Positions 46,974 through 57,426 of a stretch of DNA of 64,000 nucleotides are shown here, one piece after another. The stretch lies in contig OX375873.1 in assembly GCA_947359465.1 (NCBI GenBank), forward strand, positions 71,809,477-71,873,476, written 5' to 3'. A program made the position numbers and the translations under genes. The notes below the pieces were generated by a model. The model was not told the DNA's origin, ran no database searches, and saw only the letters and a program-made list of their open reading frames with translations. This stretch comes from Metellina segmentata. Lineage: Eukaryota; Arthropoda; Arachnida; Araneae; Tetragnathidae. The first letter of the stretch is position 1, and each line of letters starts with the position of its first letter.

Positions 46974-49640
46974 TATTGATAAAGAATTAAATACCTACCT
47001 ACTCAAGTGATTATAAAAATTTGGATCATATGTAAACAATGAAAACAACATGATGAAATTATTCCTGAATTTATTTTTTTACAGTGATACGAAATTCACA
47101 AAAAATCGAAAATGAATCATAGAGGATCAAATATGTTGGTTAAAGTAGCTTTTTTTCATTGTAAGGAATTTCTTTAATTGATTGATACACTATTCGATAA
47201 ATTGAATTTAAAAAATCATCACTTATGTAGTTTTAATTACCTCTACCAAAGGATTTTTATAAACATATTCATAACTATATAAAACTAATTGAGTGAACAA
47301 TGACCAATTGATTTGGTTATAATTATGACGACTTTTTTAACCTGATTAACTTTAATTTTAGTTAACTATTTAATCTATTGAAAAAAGATGATTATGACCA
47401 ACACTTATATGGTTTTGGAAACTAAGTGTCTGAAGACATTTTAAAAGACAAGAACTATGTAGTAATCATTAATATGAGCTTAATTTTATAGAAAAGATTG
47501 GCAGCACAAAATTATAAACATGTTTAGATTAAAACAACTTCAATATTCACCAAAATGAGTTTAAGAATAAGTTTTAAATTTAAAATTTTAAATTCTAACA
47601 CAATTTAGCCCACACCCAGTTTATTTGGTACAAAAACACACAGTAAAAAGGGAATATATATTTTGTTACACATATTTTTGCTCGTAGAAAAGCTTCTATA
47701 CTAAAGGAAGTTGAGTTAACACGAATTAGTGTTGTTTTCCTGAATATGTTTGCCCGTTTGTCTCAAAATACTTTTGTACTTTGAATATTGTGATTCTTGA
47801 AAGCAGAACACTTTTTTAAATACTTTACTAGAACAACAATTTTTCAAACAATTCGAGGTTCTGAGGTTATAATGGGCGAACAGTTAATGTTTAATTTGGT
47901 AAAGAACCTGTACAGTTATACTGCTTAGCTTTGTACCACTTCTCTCTATGTAGGAACGTTATCTATAGACACAAACGTTCGACTCTAAGTTCAAATTTTT
48001 AGCACTTTGTGTAACTCACTTAGTTGCTTATGTGATCCAACTTGGTCCATCGAAATCTGATTAGTTTCGCGAATGACGGTATACTTCGTCGAAACAACTG
48101 ATCATAGAGTTAAGAAATTGTTCGGCGAAGGAGTTAAAAATTTAATTTTCCAACGATGCCATCAATAAAAGCTAAATGTACTGTTATAAACATGTCTGCT
48201 ATTAGATTTTGTTCTCATTCGTCAAGCGTAGTAGAAATAATCAAAGCTATGCTCACAAAGAACTTATAGCTGTGCAGTCAATAAATCAGTACAAACACAA
48301 TCTCATCAAAAGAAACACAAACATCGCGAACCATCTCTGACATAGCTTCAATATCCGACGGCATGTGCGATGAAAGAACATTAAACGGAACGCAGGTACT
48401 GCGTTTGCTCTGTTCATTACTTCGACTGACCATCATGAAATCAATTCCTTGTAGCAATAAGCAGACCCATAAAAAAGAAACCCATGACCCTGACCTATGA
48501 GCGATCGTTATAATCACAGAGTGAATGTGGGAGCTTGTTCATGGTGAATGACCATGGACATTGGTTCCCTGCTGACCATTGGATGGAAAAAAATGCCATA
48601 TAATAATCGTCTCCTTTTACTTTCCTTTTTCTTATCAACTCTTAATTTCTCCCTTTCAACTCGTTGAGTGTGAATGCCGATAATCGCAACAACTTCATGA
48701 CGGCGAAGAGCAATTAAGTGGTAATCTTCTATTTTCCGAGCAGCTGAAAACGTATTTGCAGACTAGGGAAGGATTCCTTGGATCTGGAATTTCTTTTCTT
48801 CCGATTTACGAAAAGAAAGTTTTAATCTTCGATAAAAGCTTTCATGACTACGAAGCACGGGAAAAAATAAAGTTTTATTGTTTTATGAGTGGTGTCGCTT
48901 CATAAGAAGTTTTGGGGAGAATGGGTTTCTAAATCTCGAGGCACGTATACTTTTTACAAAGTTATTGGGAACATGTATTTGTTGTGAATGATCTGATGTA
49001 GCATTTGTAGTTGTTTCATCTGAATTTATTCATTCTATAAAGTGCAAAAAACTGTTCCTGCAGGGTTACGTAAGTAAAACGTTCAGCATCCTTTTAATTT
49101 TTATTGTTTAAACAGTCCCCAGTACGAGTTTGAATTCATATATTTTACTATTCAAACAGTCAGTACGTGTTTGAACTCTAATTGTTTTATTACTTTTCGT
49201 TCTGACCTATACATTAAGTTCTTATTAAATAAAGAACGATGTTTGGGGCAAAATATTTGCAATGAGGTACATAAATCATAGTAATCATATTAAAGTTTGC
49301 AATGCCATGTTAATGCATAGTAGCATTAATACTTTCTGATAGGGATAATTTAACGCTTCTGTAAGATAATAGAAAGGATCATTAAACTTTATAGTTGTAT
49401 TCAAAGCTGTAATACAGTATTCTTAGACTAGGAGCATGTTGTGCTTTTAACAGGATAACATGTTTTGAGCTTTAGTAATTTATTAATATAACATAAACTC
49501 CTAAATACGTTTTTCAGTATGACTTTTCTTGGGTATAAAAATTAAATTGTGGCTATAAAAATCCAGTTTTTTGAAAAATCAGATTGTGTGAATAAATAAT
49601 TGTCGAATTAAGATATAATTAGTAAATTACCATGTTTTTT
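46974..49640. other. AT-rich stretch, no recognised gene
   Basis: No family-like frame. A weak relative of the palindromic repeat's linkers lies at ~48040-48110 (TGGTCCATCGAAATCTGATT). The minus-strand frame at 48278-48517 has no domain. Confidence 0.45.
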
Positions 49641-49644
49641 AAAC

Positions 49645-50421
49645 GTGATATCTCAAATTCTAATTTTTACAAAAAGACGATTCTTATTGGAAATTATTCC
49701 TAATATTATTCTTCATGTGTTGAACCTCCATCAAGTTGCTAGAAGATATAGTTTTTTTTTAACAATTTTTAAAGATCCAGGAAAATTCAATCATTCCAGA
49801 TGGTTGACGACGGCAAATATAATTTTAAGGTTATATGTTTCAACAAATGATCCAACCCATAACTTGAAAATATGAACAGATCATCTTATTTTAAATAAAT
49901 CGAGATTTTTACCTGAGGATTTAAAAATTATAATAGATATAACTTTGCAAAGAAATGCTTATGATGCCCATCCAGAAAATATTATATTGACAATGTTAGA
50001 GGATGATCGAAAACACGTCAGAGAATTGAGCCTTAGAAGAATTTAAAATTAAGACAAAAAAATAAAGTTAAAAAGAATATTTGATAGTTTAAAAAAAATT
50101 CCACAGTTAAACTTCGAAGCAGACGATTACATAAATATAATTGAATGGCAATCAGATTCCACTACAGATCCACTACTTACAGTATCTCTTTCTGATGATC
50201 AACTCAAGTCTATGATTGTAGACGTTCCAACCAATAATAACATGTTTAACTTTCCATGTCATTCACAAGGAGTAGAACGTTGCGTTAAATTAGTAACTGA
50301 AGCATATAGTACAGTACATGGTACAGAGGCGCGAGATCGATTTATTTGGTCAAGAATTGCTTCTAGACTTGCTTTACCCAGATTTGAAACCAAAAGCCAA
50401 TATCAACCACTTTTAAGCTAA
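49645..50421 (+). pseudogene. Degenerate copy of an uncharacterised arthropod repeat-encoded protein
   Basis: One continuous frame carries all the similarity, broken by stops at 49873, 50044 and 50050. Order: NHSRWLTTANIILRLYVSTN; FLPEDLKIIIDITLQRNAYD plus AHPENIILTMLEDDRKHVRE; IPQLNFEADDYINIIEWQSD; MFNFPCHSQGVERCVKLVTE; EARDRFIWSRIASRLALPRF. From memory, this series (SRWLTTA..LRLY, P.QRN.Y.AHPEN, CH.Q.VERCVKLVTEA) recurs in many uncharacterised arthropod proteins, usually multicopy, of no assigned function. The start is unclear: no ATG fits the frame near 49645 and the family extends further upstream. A segment seems missing after 49872. No frameshift, so decay is fairly recent. Confidence 0.6.
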
Positions 50422-51009
50422 ACTTATAAGCACTAACTTAAACTACTAACTAAACTTATAAGAACAAAAAAATAAGCACTTGCCAGTAACTACAATTTTA
50501 TTTTTTAGGGTAAGCCAGTAACTTAAAATGAAATTATAGGGGTTTTGGGTGGAATTCGATATGCAGCCACCTCCTCGTGCTGAGTTCTGGGTTGTTTTCA
50601 TAATGCAAAAACAGCGAAGAGCTGCAAGGGGAAGCACCCGTGTAAACGCGTGGTCGCAATGATGAGTCTATCGAGAGGAGTGGAAACGCGGGTGATGACG
50701 CTCTAAAAAAAGGGGGAATTATTTTTTATTTTTCGGGATAATATTAGGTGTAAAACTTTTTTTTACACGCAGGGAAGTTCATTTTACCCACCCATGGCTT
50801 TAAATAAAATGCATTAAATTTTTTAAATGCGTTATTACAGTTTTTGTGAAAAAATAGGCAAAATTTCGAAATTTCAAAGTGATTTCGGCACTTGAAGATA
50901 TTAATTGATTAAGCTCATAATTTGTATTATTAATAAGCATGGTAGTCCTCAACTATTCCCACCATAGGCGTTTTCAATTTCCGAAATTCGTGCTTTTCGC
51001 TCCACCCTA
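50422..51009. other. Non-coding stretch after the pseudogene
   Basis: GC-richer patch at 50540-50700 (AGCCACCTCCTCGTGCTGAG), unrecognised; it might be the 3' flank of the same repeat unit as the pseudogene. Confidence 0.4.
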
Positions 51010-51270
51010 ATATACACCTTAATGAATTTTAAAAGCAGAATTATGATGGAAAATTACGACAAATACAACAAATATAGATATTCTGACCGATTTTCGTGGT
51101 TTCTAATGTATACATATACACCTTAATGGATTTTAAAAGCAGAAATATGATGGAAAATTACGACAAATATAACAAATATTGATATTCTGATCGATTTTCG
51201 TGGTTTCTAGTGTATACATATACACCTTAATGGATTTTAAAAGCAGAATTATGGTAGAAAATTACGACCC
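51010..51270. repeat. 104 bp tandem repeat, 2.5 units
   Basis: TACACCTTAATGGATTTTAA followed by AGCAGAATTATGATGGAAAA recurs at 51013, 51117 and 51221. The first two units are complete and nearly identical; the third is partial. Confidence 0.9.
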
Positions 51271-51876
51271 TGAGAAGCTGTTCCACGAACATCTTCAAAG
51301 GTGTATTTTAATTTCTCTACTCGATTCATTGATTGGATTGATTCTGTCACCACAAATAGGGGTTTAGTTACTCATATTATCCCACCCAAACCATGTGTAT
51401 ACTTTGGAATAGCAACATAAGTTCCCCTGTTCTTTGGCTTCGACTACCGCGTAAGGACATTTGATTTTTGATAGCGATTGAAAAAAGATCTTATCCTCAT
51501 CTGTTATTTTATGTCTCCTATCCTACAAAAGAAGGTTTTAAGAGGCCATGAAAGTTATCTTCTCAGTTTAATGGCGCTCTTGCTAAGATGATGACATTGA
51601 AGTTTTTTTGTCTGTTGGCTAACATCAGGAGATTCAACTATACTTGTCCACTCAAGTGGGCGGAAATATCTGATTTTGACATCGAGTCGTTTATCATAGT
51701 TTTTTTTTTGGCTTTTTTCTTCTATGATCTAGATACAAATAGTAAGTCATATTAATTTCAAGTTTTAGAAGTTGATTCAAATGATTCAGGGGAAGTCGCA
51801 TTTCTTCCTTAAAACCTGTTGATGTCATTTCAACCTTGGAGTTCGTTTGCCACTCTCACATGTATGGATTTTGGAG
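51271..51876. other. No recognised gene
   Basis: No gene or repeat recognised. Confidence 0.45.
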
Positions 51877-52147
51877 CCATGTAGCCCAGTATAAAGAGCA
51901 ACCAGAAAGTTGTGTATTCGAAACCTGGTCCAGCCACAGATCGTCGTGTACGCGGGTGACGGTGCACGTTAAATCTGGCGGGCCTTAAATGCCCTCTCCT
52001 CGCGTTAACGTGGTGTTGAAGTTTGGAGAATTTGGTGCTAGCTAGATGTTGATCTCCGTGGTTTAAATTACGAGACGTTCGTTGCCCTAGGATCTTTACC
52101 CAAAGAATTCATTCACGACCGTCTTAAATAGCCCGTTGTGTTGTCTA
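51877..52147 (+). repeat. SINE, 5' part, split by the DD82E transposon
   Basis: Diverged copy of the 46632 SINE: degenerate tRNA-like head (GTAGCCCAGTATAAAGAGCA, TATTCGAAACCTGG), then GTTAAATCTGGCGGGCCTTA, TGAAGTTTGGAGAATTTGGT and TAGCCCGTTGTGTTGTCTA. It stops at the TA used by the transposon and resumes at 54946. Confidence 0.8.
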
Positions 52148-52175
52148 TACTCTGTTTCACCTTAACTTGTCAGTA
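52148..52175 (+). repeat. Left terminal inverted repeat of the DD82E element
   Basis: 28 bp, exact reverse complement of 54918-54945. Confidence 0.9.
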
Positions 52176-52528
52176 TTGGGAAAGGCAGAAATGATGTTCA
52201 TCCGCATGAAAAATAATTCCAACTTGATTTGGAATTTAAAATAAAGAAAATGCATATAAACGTGTAAAAATTGTCCTACAATGAAGGAGTGATTTTTGAA
52301 CCTTTATAATCGGTTATTTATTTGTAAAAAGCATTTTTTTTTTGACCGAAGCGAATGAATATATCCGAAACGGAATTCTAAACCGGTTTCCATGGTAACA
52401 TTTCTGGCGAGCTAAATACGCTTTCCGGCCAAGTCTGCGCCATTTCGCTCTGCGTCTTTGCTAGCGTGTGTATTTACGTTCATATCTCTCTTGTGCTATT
52501 TTATTGGAGTGTGTTTGATACTCTGAAC

Positions 52529-53926
52529 ATGGCTGAAAAAGGAACGTCACCATCCAAGCTGTATACGCCATCAAAGCAAGGAAAATCAATTGGTAGTGGA
52601 GCTCGCAGGAACATATTGAATGTTTATTCTAGACTTCGAGAAGAAAACCATAGTGATTCCATTAACCAAATCGTCGGAAAGGTGTCTCAACTAACTGGTG
52701 TTTCCAAAAGAACTGTTTTTCGTTTGAAAAAAGAAAAGAAGACGACAAGTCCTTTGAGTACTCCAGGAAAAAAACGACCTTATGCCGTTGGAAAAAGAAC
52801 AAGAATGATGAAATATGACAACTTTACTTTATCGTGCATCCGACGAAAAATTCATGATTGTTTTCGTCGAAATGAAATTCCTACATTGGACAAAGTTCTA
52901 AATGAAATTAACAATGATAAGGATATTTTTTCGACAAACATTAGCCGAAGTACACTGTACAGGATACTGAAAGATTTGGGATTTTCCTTTGAAAAGCGAA
53001 AAAGGCAGGCTATGCTTTTAGAAAGACACGACATAATTTTATGGCGAAGAAATTATTTACGAAAAATTAGAGAACTGAAGAATGAAAATGCTTCAATCTA
53101 TTATTTAGATGAAACATGGGTGAATGAAGGACACTCACAAAGTCGAGTATGGCAAGACAAAAGCATCAAAAGCACCAATGAAGCTTCCTCTTCAAGTTTG
53201 ACAACAGGCTTGGCTGCACCAAAAGGAAAAGGAAGAAGACTCATCATTACCCATATCGGAAGTGATGAAGGATTTGTACCTGATGCGGCTGACATTTTTG
53301 TAGGAAAAAAATCCGGTGACTACCACGAAGAAATGGATGGTAACCATTTTGAGAAGTGGTTTGAAGATATCATGCCTAAATTGAAACGAAACAGCTTTGT
53401 AGTGATGGACAATGCCCCCTATCACTCGGTGAAGAAAGAAAAAATTCCGACGACATCTTGGAAAAAAAGTGCAATTCAAGAATGGCTATCGTTGAAAAAC
53501 ATTACGTGGAACCAGGACATGATCAAGATTGAACTGTTGAAAAAAGTTAGCGAAATCAAACATATGTTTGATAAATACAGAGTTGAAGAAATTGCCGAAA
53601 AATTTGGACATAAGGTTTTGAGACTTCCCCCGTATCACTGTGAGCTTAATCCCATTGAAATGATATGGAGTCAAGTAAAAGGACACGTTGCCAGGGAAAA
53701 CAAGACTTTTAAACTGAACGATGTGAAGGATTTAGTCATCCAAGGGATTGAAAAGGTCTCTGTACAAAATTGGAAAAACTGCATAAACCATGTTACTGAA
53801 AAAGAGAAATACATGTGGGAAGTAGATGGACTTGTGGATGATATTTGGGAAAGTAAGAACTTGGTAATTTCTTTTAATAGTGAGTCTGATAGCGATTCGG
53901 AAATGTTAAGTGATGATGATGTGTAA
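52529..53926 (+). CDS. Transposase, IS630-Tc1-mariner group, DD82E type
   Basis: 465 aa from the ATG of MAEKGTSPSK; an upstream in-frame extension has only a GTG, so this ATG is preferred. Residues ~25-70: helix-turn-helix (QLTGVSKRTVFRLKKEK). ~115-160: a second DNA-binding region (TLYRILKDLGFSFEKR), after a basic KKRPYAVGKR linker. Catalytic residues: Asp194 (YYLDETWVN), Asp294 (VVMDNAPYHS), Glu377 (CELNPIEMIW). 82 residues separate the last two, far more than the 34-41 of classic Tc1/mariner; I recall this as the DD82E (Sailor) group. The insert (~300-360) is lysine-rich and helical, and lies between the second Asp and LPPYHCELNPIE. The C-terminus is acidic (SESDSDSEMLSDDDV). It cuts and pastes the element using the 28 bp ends. 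No stop or frameshift. Confidence 0.93.
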   Translation: MAEKGTSPSKLYTPSKQGKSIGSGARRNILNVYSRLREENHSDSINQIVGKVSQLTGVSKRTVFRLKKEKKTTSPLSTPGKKRPYAVGKRTRMMKYDNFTLSCIRRKIHDCFRRNEIPTLDKVLNEINNDKDIFSTNISRSTLYRILKDLGFSFEKRKRQAMLLERHDIILWRRNYLRKIRELKNENASIYYLDETWVNEGHSQSRVWQDKSIKSTNEASSSSLTTGLAAPKGKGRRLIITHIGSDEGFVPDAADIFVGKKSGDYHEEMDGNHFEKWFEDIMPKLKRNSFVVMDNAPYHSVKKEKIPTTSWKKSAIQEWLSLKNITWNQDMIKIELLKKVSEIKHMFDKYRVEEIAEKFGHKVLRLPPYHCELNPIEMIWSQVKGHVARENKTFKLNDVKDLVIQGIEKVSVQNWKNCINHVTEKEKYMWEVDGLVDDIWESKNLVISFNSESDSDSEMLSDDDV

Positions 53927-54917
53927 ATTCATGTGATGAATAAGTATATTATAATGTAAATAGATTTGTTATGATGTTTGCTATGTTTTACATATATTGA
54001 TGATGTATAAATGCATGTGATGAATAAGTAAAACGTAAATATAGTTTTCTCATTGTAACTACTATTCATGAAAGAGATTGGTTTCTTCTGTACACTTTCT
54101 TGTAAACTATTTTAAATTATTCATAAAATTAATAATTTACTACTAATCAACCCGACACCGTTCCGCGAGTTTCAGAATATGTTTCACACATATAAGGTTT
54201 ATTTTTTTTAACTCTAATTTTTAAAATGGTTTCATTTTTTTTTATTATTGTATGTGTATTCACTATATTTGTATTTTTTATATTCTATTTATTTATTGTG
54301 AATGTATTTTATATCCTCTATGTTATATGTATTTTTATTTGTTATTTACTTTCTTTAATATCAGAATAAATTTGATTTAATTTGGAGACTATATTTTGCT
54401 GTTAAGAAAAACACATATTTTAGCAGACGACGCACTCTCCCCTACCTTGTCCAACCAAATGTAAGACCAAAGGAGTAATTAAATTGGATTAATTTCCTTT
54501 AATAAAATTATTAAAATTGAAAAAAGAAGTATTAATCAAGGTGTTTAGCTTTTAGGTAAGTAAATTCAAAAAATGAATTTTATGGTTCATCACATCTTTA
54601 AATAGACTGTTTTTTTAAACAACATTTATTGTAAAAAAATTTTAAATATATATATTTTTAAATAACTAAAAATAATACTCATTTAGAAAAATCAAAACGC
54701 ATTTATATTAACATAGAGTAGCTTTTTGTTTAATTAACAAATGTAATGCAAGAGCCATTAGAAATTAAAGATCTGTGAAACGTATAGAATTTCCACGTGC
54801 ATTTTATCTCTCCTTGCCAAAAAGGGCGAATTTCCTCGCTTATAGCTGACTTCTTCTGACATTGTAACCCTAGTTTCTACGACAACGGCTGTGATGCGGT
54901 CAACGTAGCCTTTACTC

Positions 54918-54945
54918 TACTGACAAGTTAAGGTGAAACAGAGTA
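54918..54945 (-). repeat. Right terminal inverted repeat of the DD82E element
   Basis: Exact partner of 52148-52175, followed by the TA duplication and the rest of the SINE. Confidence 0.9.
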
Positions 54946-54985
54946 TAGTGTGATGTTACTTAACTATCTACCAACCTATATTGAT
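54946..54985 (+). repeat. SINE, 3' part, after the DD82E transposon
   Basis: TAGTGTGATGTTACTTAACT then ATCTACCAACCTAT corresponds to the CTAGTACGACGCTAACTAAAATTACC tail of the 46632 SINE and continues directly from 52147 once one TA is removed. Confidence 0.7.
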
Positions 54986-56480
54986 AGAGTTTGACAATTT
55001 ATTTAAATATTTTTACCTCATAAACAATTATTATGCGTCTTTTTATGTAACTCAATTCTGAAAAATTATACAGCAAAATTTAATTAGAACGTCTCTGGAT
55101 GTCTAACATTGCATTTTTTTCATGTCTGACATAATATTGTAAAATGCATTTTCTGAGGCAAAACAAAATCGAAATTTCCAATATCGCCTTAAAACTATTT
55201 ATTTTTAACTTCAAAACGTTATCTAGTTTTCAATAATATTAAAAGAGACGTGATAGTTAAAATATTTTTTATACAAACAATAAATTTAAATTTTGGTGGT
55301 TGTGAAAATCGTTTGTGTCTATTATGCAGACCTCAAAGGTTATCTATAATTCACCGTTCGCTGAATTTCAGAGTACATTCTGCTAGGATTACGTAACGCT
55401 TAATCTCTTATGCTTAACCACCAGAAATTTCCTGGAATCTTACTCCGACATTAACACGTTCCGACTGACAAATACACGAATTCGAACATTTCCTAAGTAC
55501 CATTGTTGAAATGGAAATGTTTATCGCCTTGATCGGTAAGCGCAGGATTTAGATTTACAAATTAAGGTACCGAAGCATTACGGACATGCTCCTTGTAATG
55601 TGTTTAGACCTTGGATAGTTCCGCAGAGATCTACGAGAGTAAAAGCGTGTGTAGAAGTGTAGAAAATATTTTATTTATAGTTAGGAACTCAAGCTCTGCT
55701 CTTACATTTGGAGTTTTGTGTAGTTTTTCTCTATTATTATATAGCAAATATTATGTTTATAGCAAATTAAACAGCCGAATTGCTTATTTTTAAAACTAGT
55801 TAATCCGTGTTTAACTTAAATGAATGTTTAGTCCTATAGGATTTATTTATTATGGATCAGGGATCAGAGTCTATGTTTGAAACTGTCATCAGGATCGTGT
55901 AGATTCGTACAAGAATCAGAATTGTGTATTGTGTTTTTGTTGTTTGCAATCTTAATCCTCTCTTGCCAATAATAAAAGTAAATAAAAGAACCCCTTTGAT
56001 TTTTAATTTCATAATTCATGAAAATACAGAGCTGAGTTAACTTTTACTATGAAACATGTAACAATTAAGCTTTTCACTAAATAATTTTACTCTTGCAATT
56101 TATAATATGTATTATAAGTAACGGATTTAATGTTGAAACTCATATTATCTCTATCACAAACAAGTAATTTTAATGCATAATTTGCAGGTATGTGAAAAGC
56201 CTCCCAGGCAGAGAAGATATTTCTCGTTTAGAATTCAGTATTTTAATGTACCCATAGCTGTGTTGTGTCATGTATTAATTTCCAAATGTTAAAGCGTTCA
56301 AGAGCATGTGCTCATAACTTTTGGTTTCTGATGAGAAATACACTTGTACATAAGTGCATGAATTATACATCACATTAATCTGTACTTTCGGTTAGCTAGC
56401 TTAAATATGTTTATAGGATGGAAACTTCAATGAAATAGATAGAACATGTGCCCGCAAAATCATGTTATTTCTCCCGATCA
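54986..56480. other. AT-rich stretch, nothing recognised
   Basis: No gene or repeat recognised; the frame at 55611-55793 has no domain. Confidence 0.5.
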
Positions 56481-57426
56481 CTCGGTTTAAATATTTAAAA
56501 TTGAAGGTCACGCCGGATTGTAAGTCAGCACAAATCCCTATATAGGACTAATTGGGAACGTTATGATATATTAGTTACAGCTACGATAGCCAATCGTCTT
56601 AAGCTGCTTCCCAGTACTCGGTTTAAATATTTAAAAGTGAAGGTTGCGCCGTATTGTAAGTCAGCACAAATCCTTATGTAGGACTAATTGGGAACGTTAT
56701 GAAAAATTAGTTAGAGCTACGATAGCCAATCGTCTTAAATTGTTTCCCAGTACTCGGTTTAAATATTTAAAATTGATGGTTACGCCGGATTGTAAGTCAG
56801 CACAAATCCTTATGGAGGACTAATTGGGAGCGTTATGAAAAATTAGTTAGAGCTACGATAGCCAATCGTCTTAAGCTGCTTCCCAGTACTCGGTTTAAAT
56901 ATTTAAAAGTGAAGGTTACGCCGTATTGTAAGTCAGCACAAATCCTTATGTAGGACTAATTGGGAACGTTATGAAAAATTAGTTAGAGCTACGATAGCCA
57001 ATCGTCTTAAATTGTTTCCCAGTACTCGGTTTAAATATTTAAAATTGATGGTCACGCCGGATTGTAAGTCAGCACAAATCCCTATTTAGGACTAATTGGG
57101 AACGTTATGAAAAATTAGTTAGAGCTACGATAGCCAATCGTCTTAAGTTGCTTCCCAGTACTCGGTTTAAATATTTAAAAGTAAAGGTTACGCCGTATTG
57201 TAAGTCAGCACAAATCCTTATGTAGGACTAATTGGGAACGTTATGAAAAATTAGTTAGAGCTACGATAGCCAATCGTCTTAAATTGTTTCCCAGTACTCG
57301 GTTTAAATATTTAAAAGTGAAGGTCACACCGTATTGTAAGTCAGCACAAATCCTTATGGAGGACTAATTGGGAGCGTTATGAAAAATTAGTTAGAGCTAC
57401 GATAGCCAATCGTCTTAAGCTGATTC
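56481..57426. repeat. 136 bp satellite, seven units with a 272 bp higher-order period
   Basis: CTCGGTTTAAATATTTAAAA starts at 56481, 56617, 56753, 56889, 57025, 57161 and 57297, exactly 136 bp apart. Units alternate: type A has ATTGAAGG/ATTGATGG with GCCGGATTG, type B has AGTGAAGG with (G/A)CCGTATTG. Order is A B A B A B B. Unit ends alternate in step (AAGCTGCTTCCC against AAATTGTTTCCC). No frame is open through it. Confidence 0.93.

Larger units (their letters stand above)
52148..54945 (+). mobile_element. Complete IS630-Tc1-mariner transposon (DD82E, Sailor-like)
   Basis: The ends TACTCTGTTTCACCTTAACT and AGTTAAGGTGAAACAGAGTA are perfect inverted repeats for ~28 bp (through TTGTCAGTA). TA flanks both sides (52146-52147, 54946-54947), and the interrupted SINE continues on each side. 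2798 bp with one intact 465-aa transposase and ~1 kb of AT-rich 3' non-coding sequence. Confidence 0.9.

Noticed and set aside
52852..53686. Minus-strand frames inside the DD82E transposase
   Set aside because: Antisense shadows of a clear transposase; no motif of their own.
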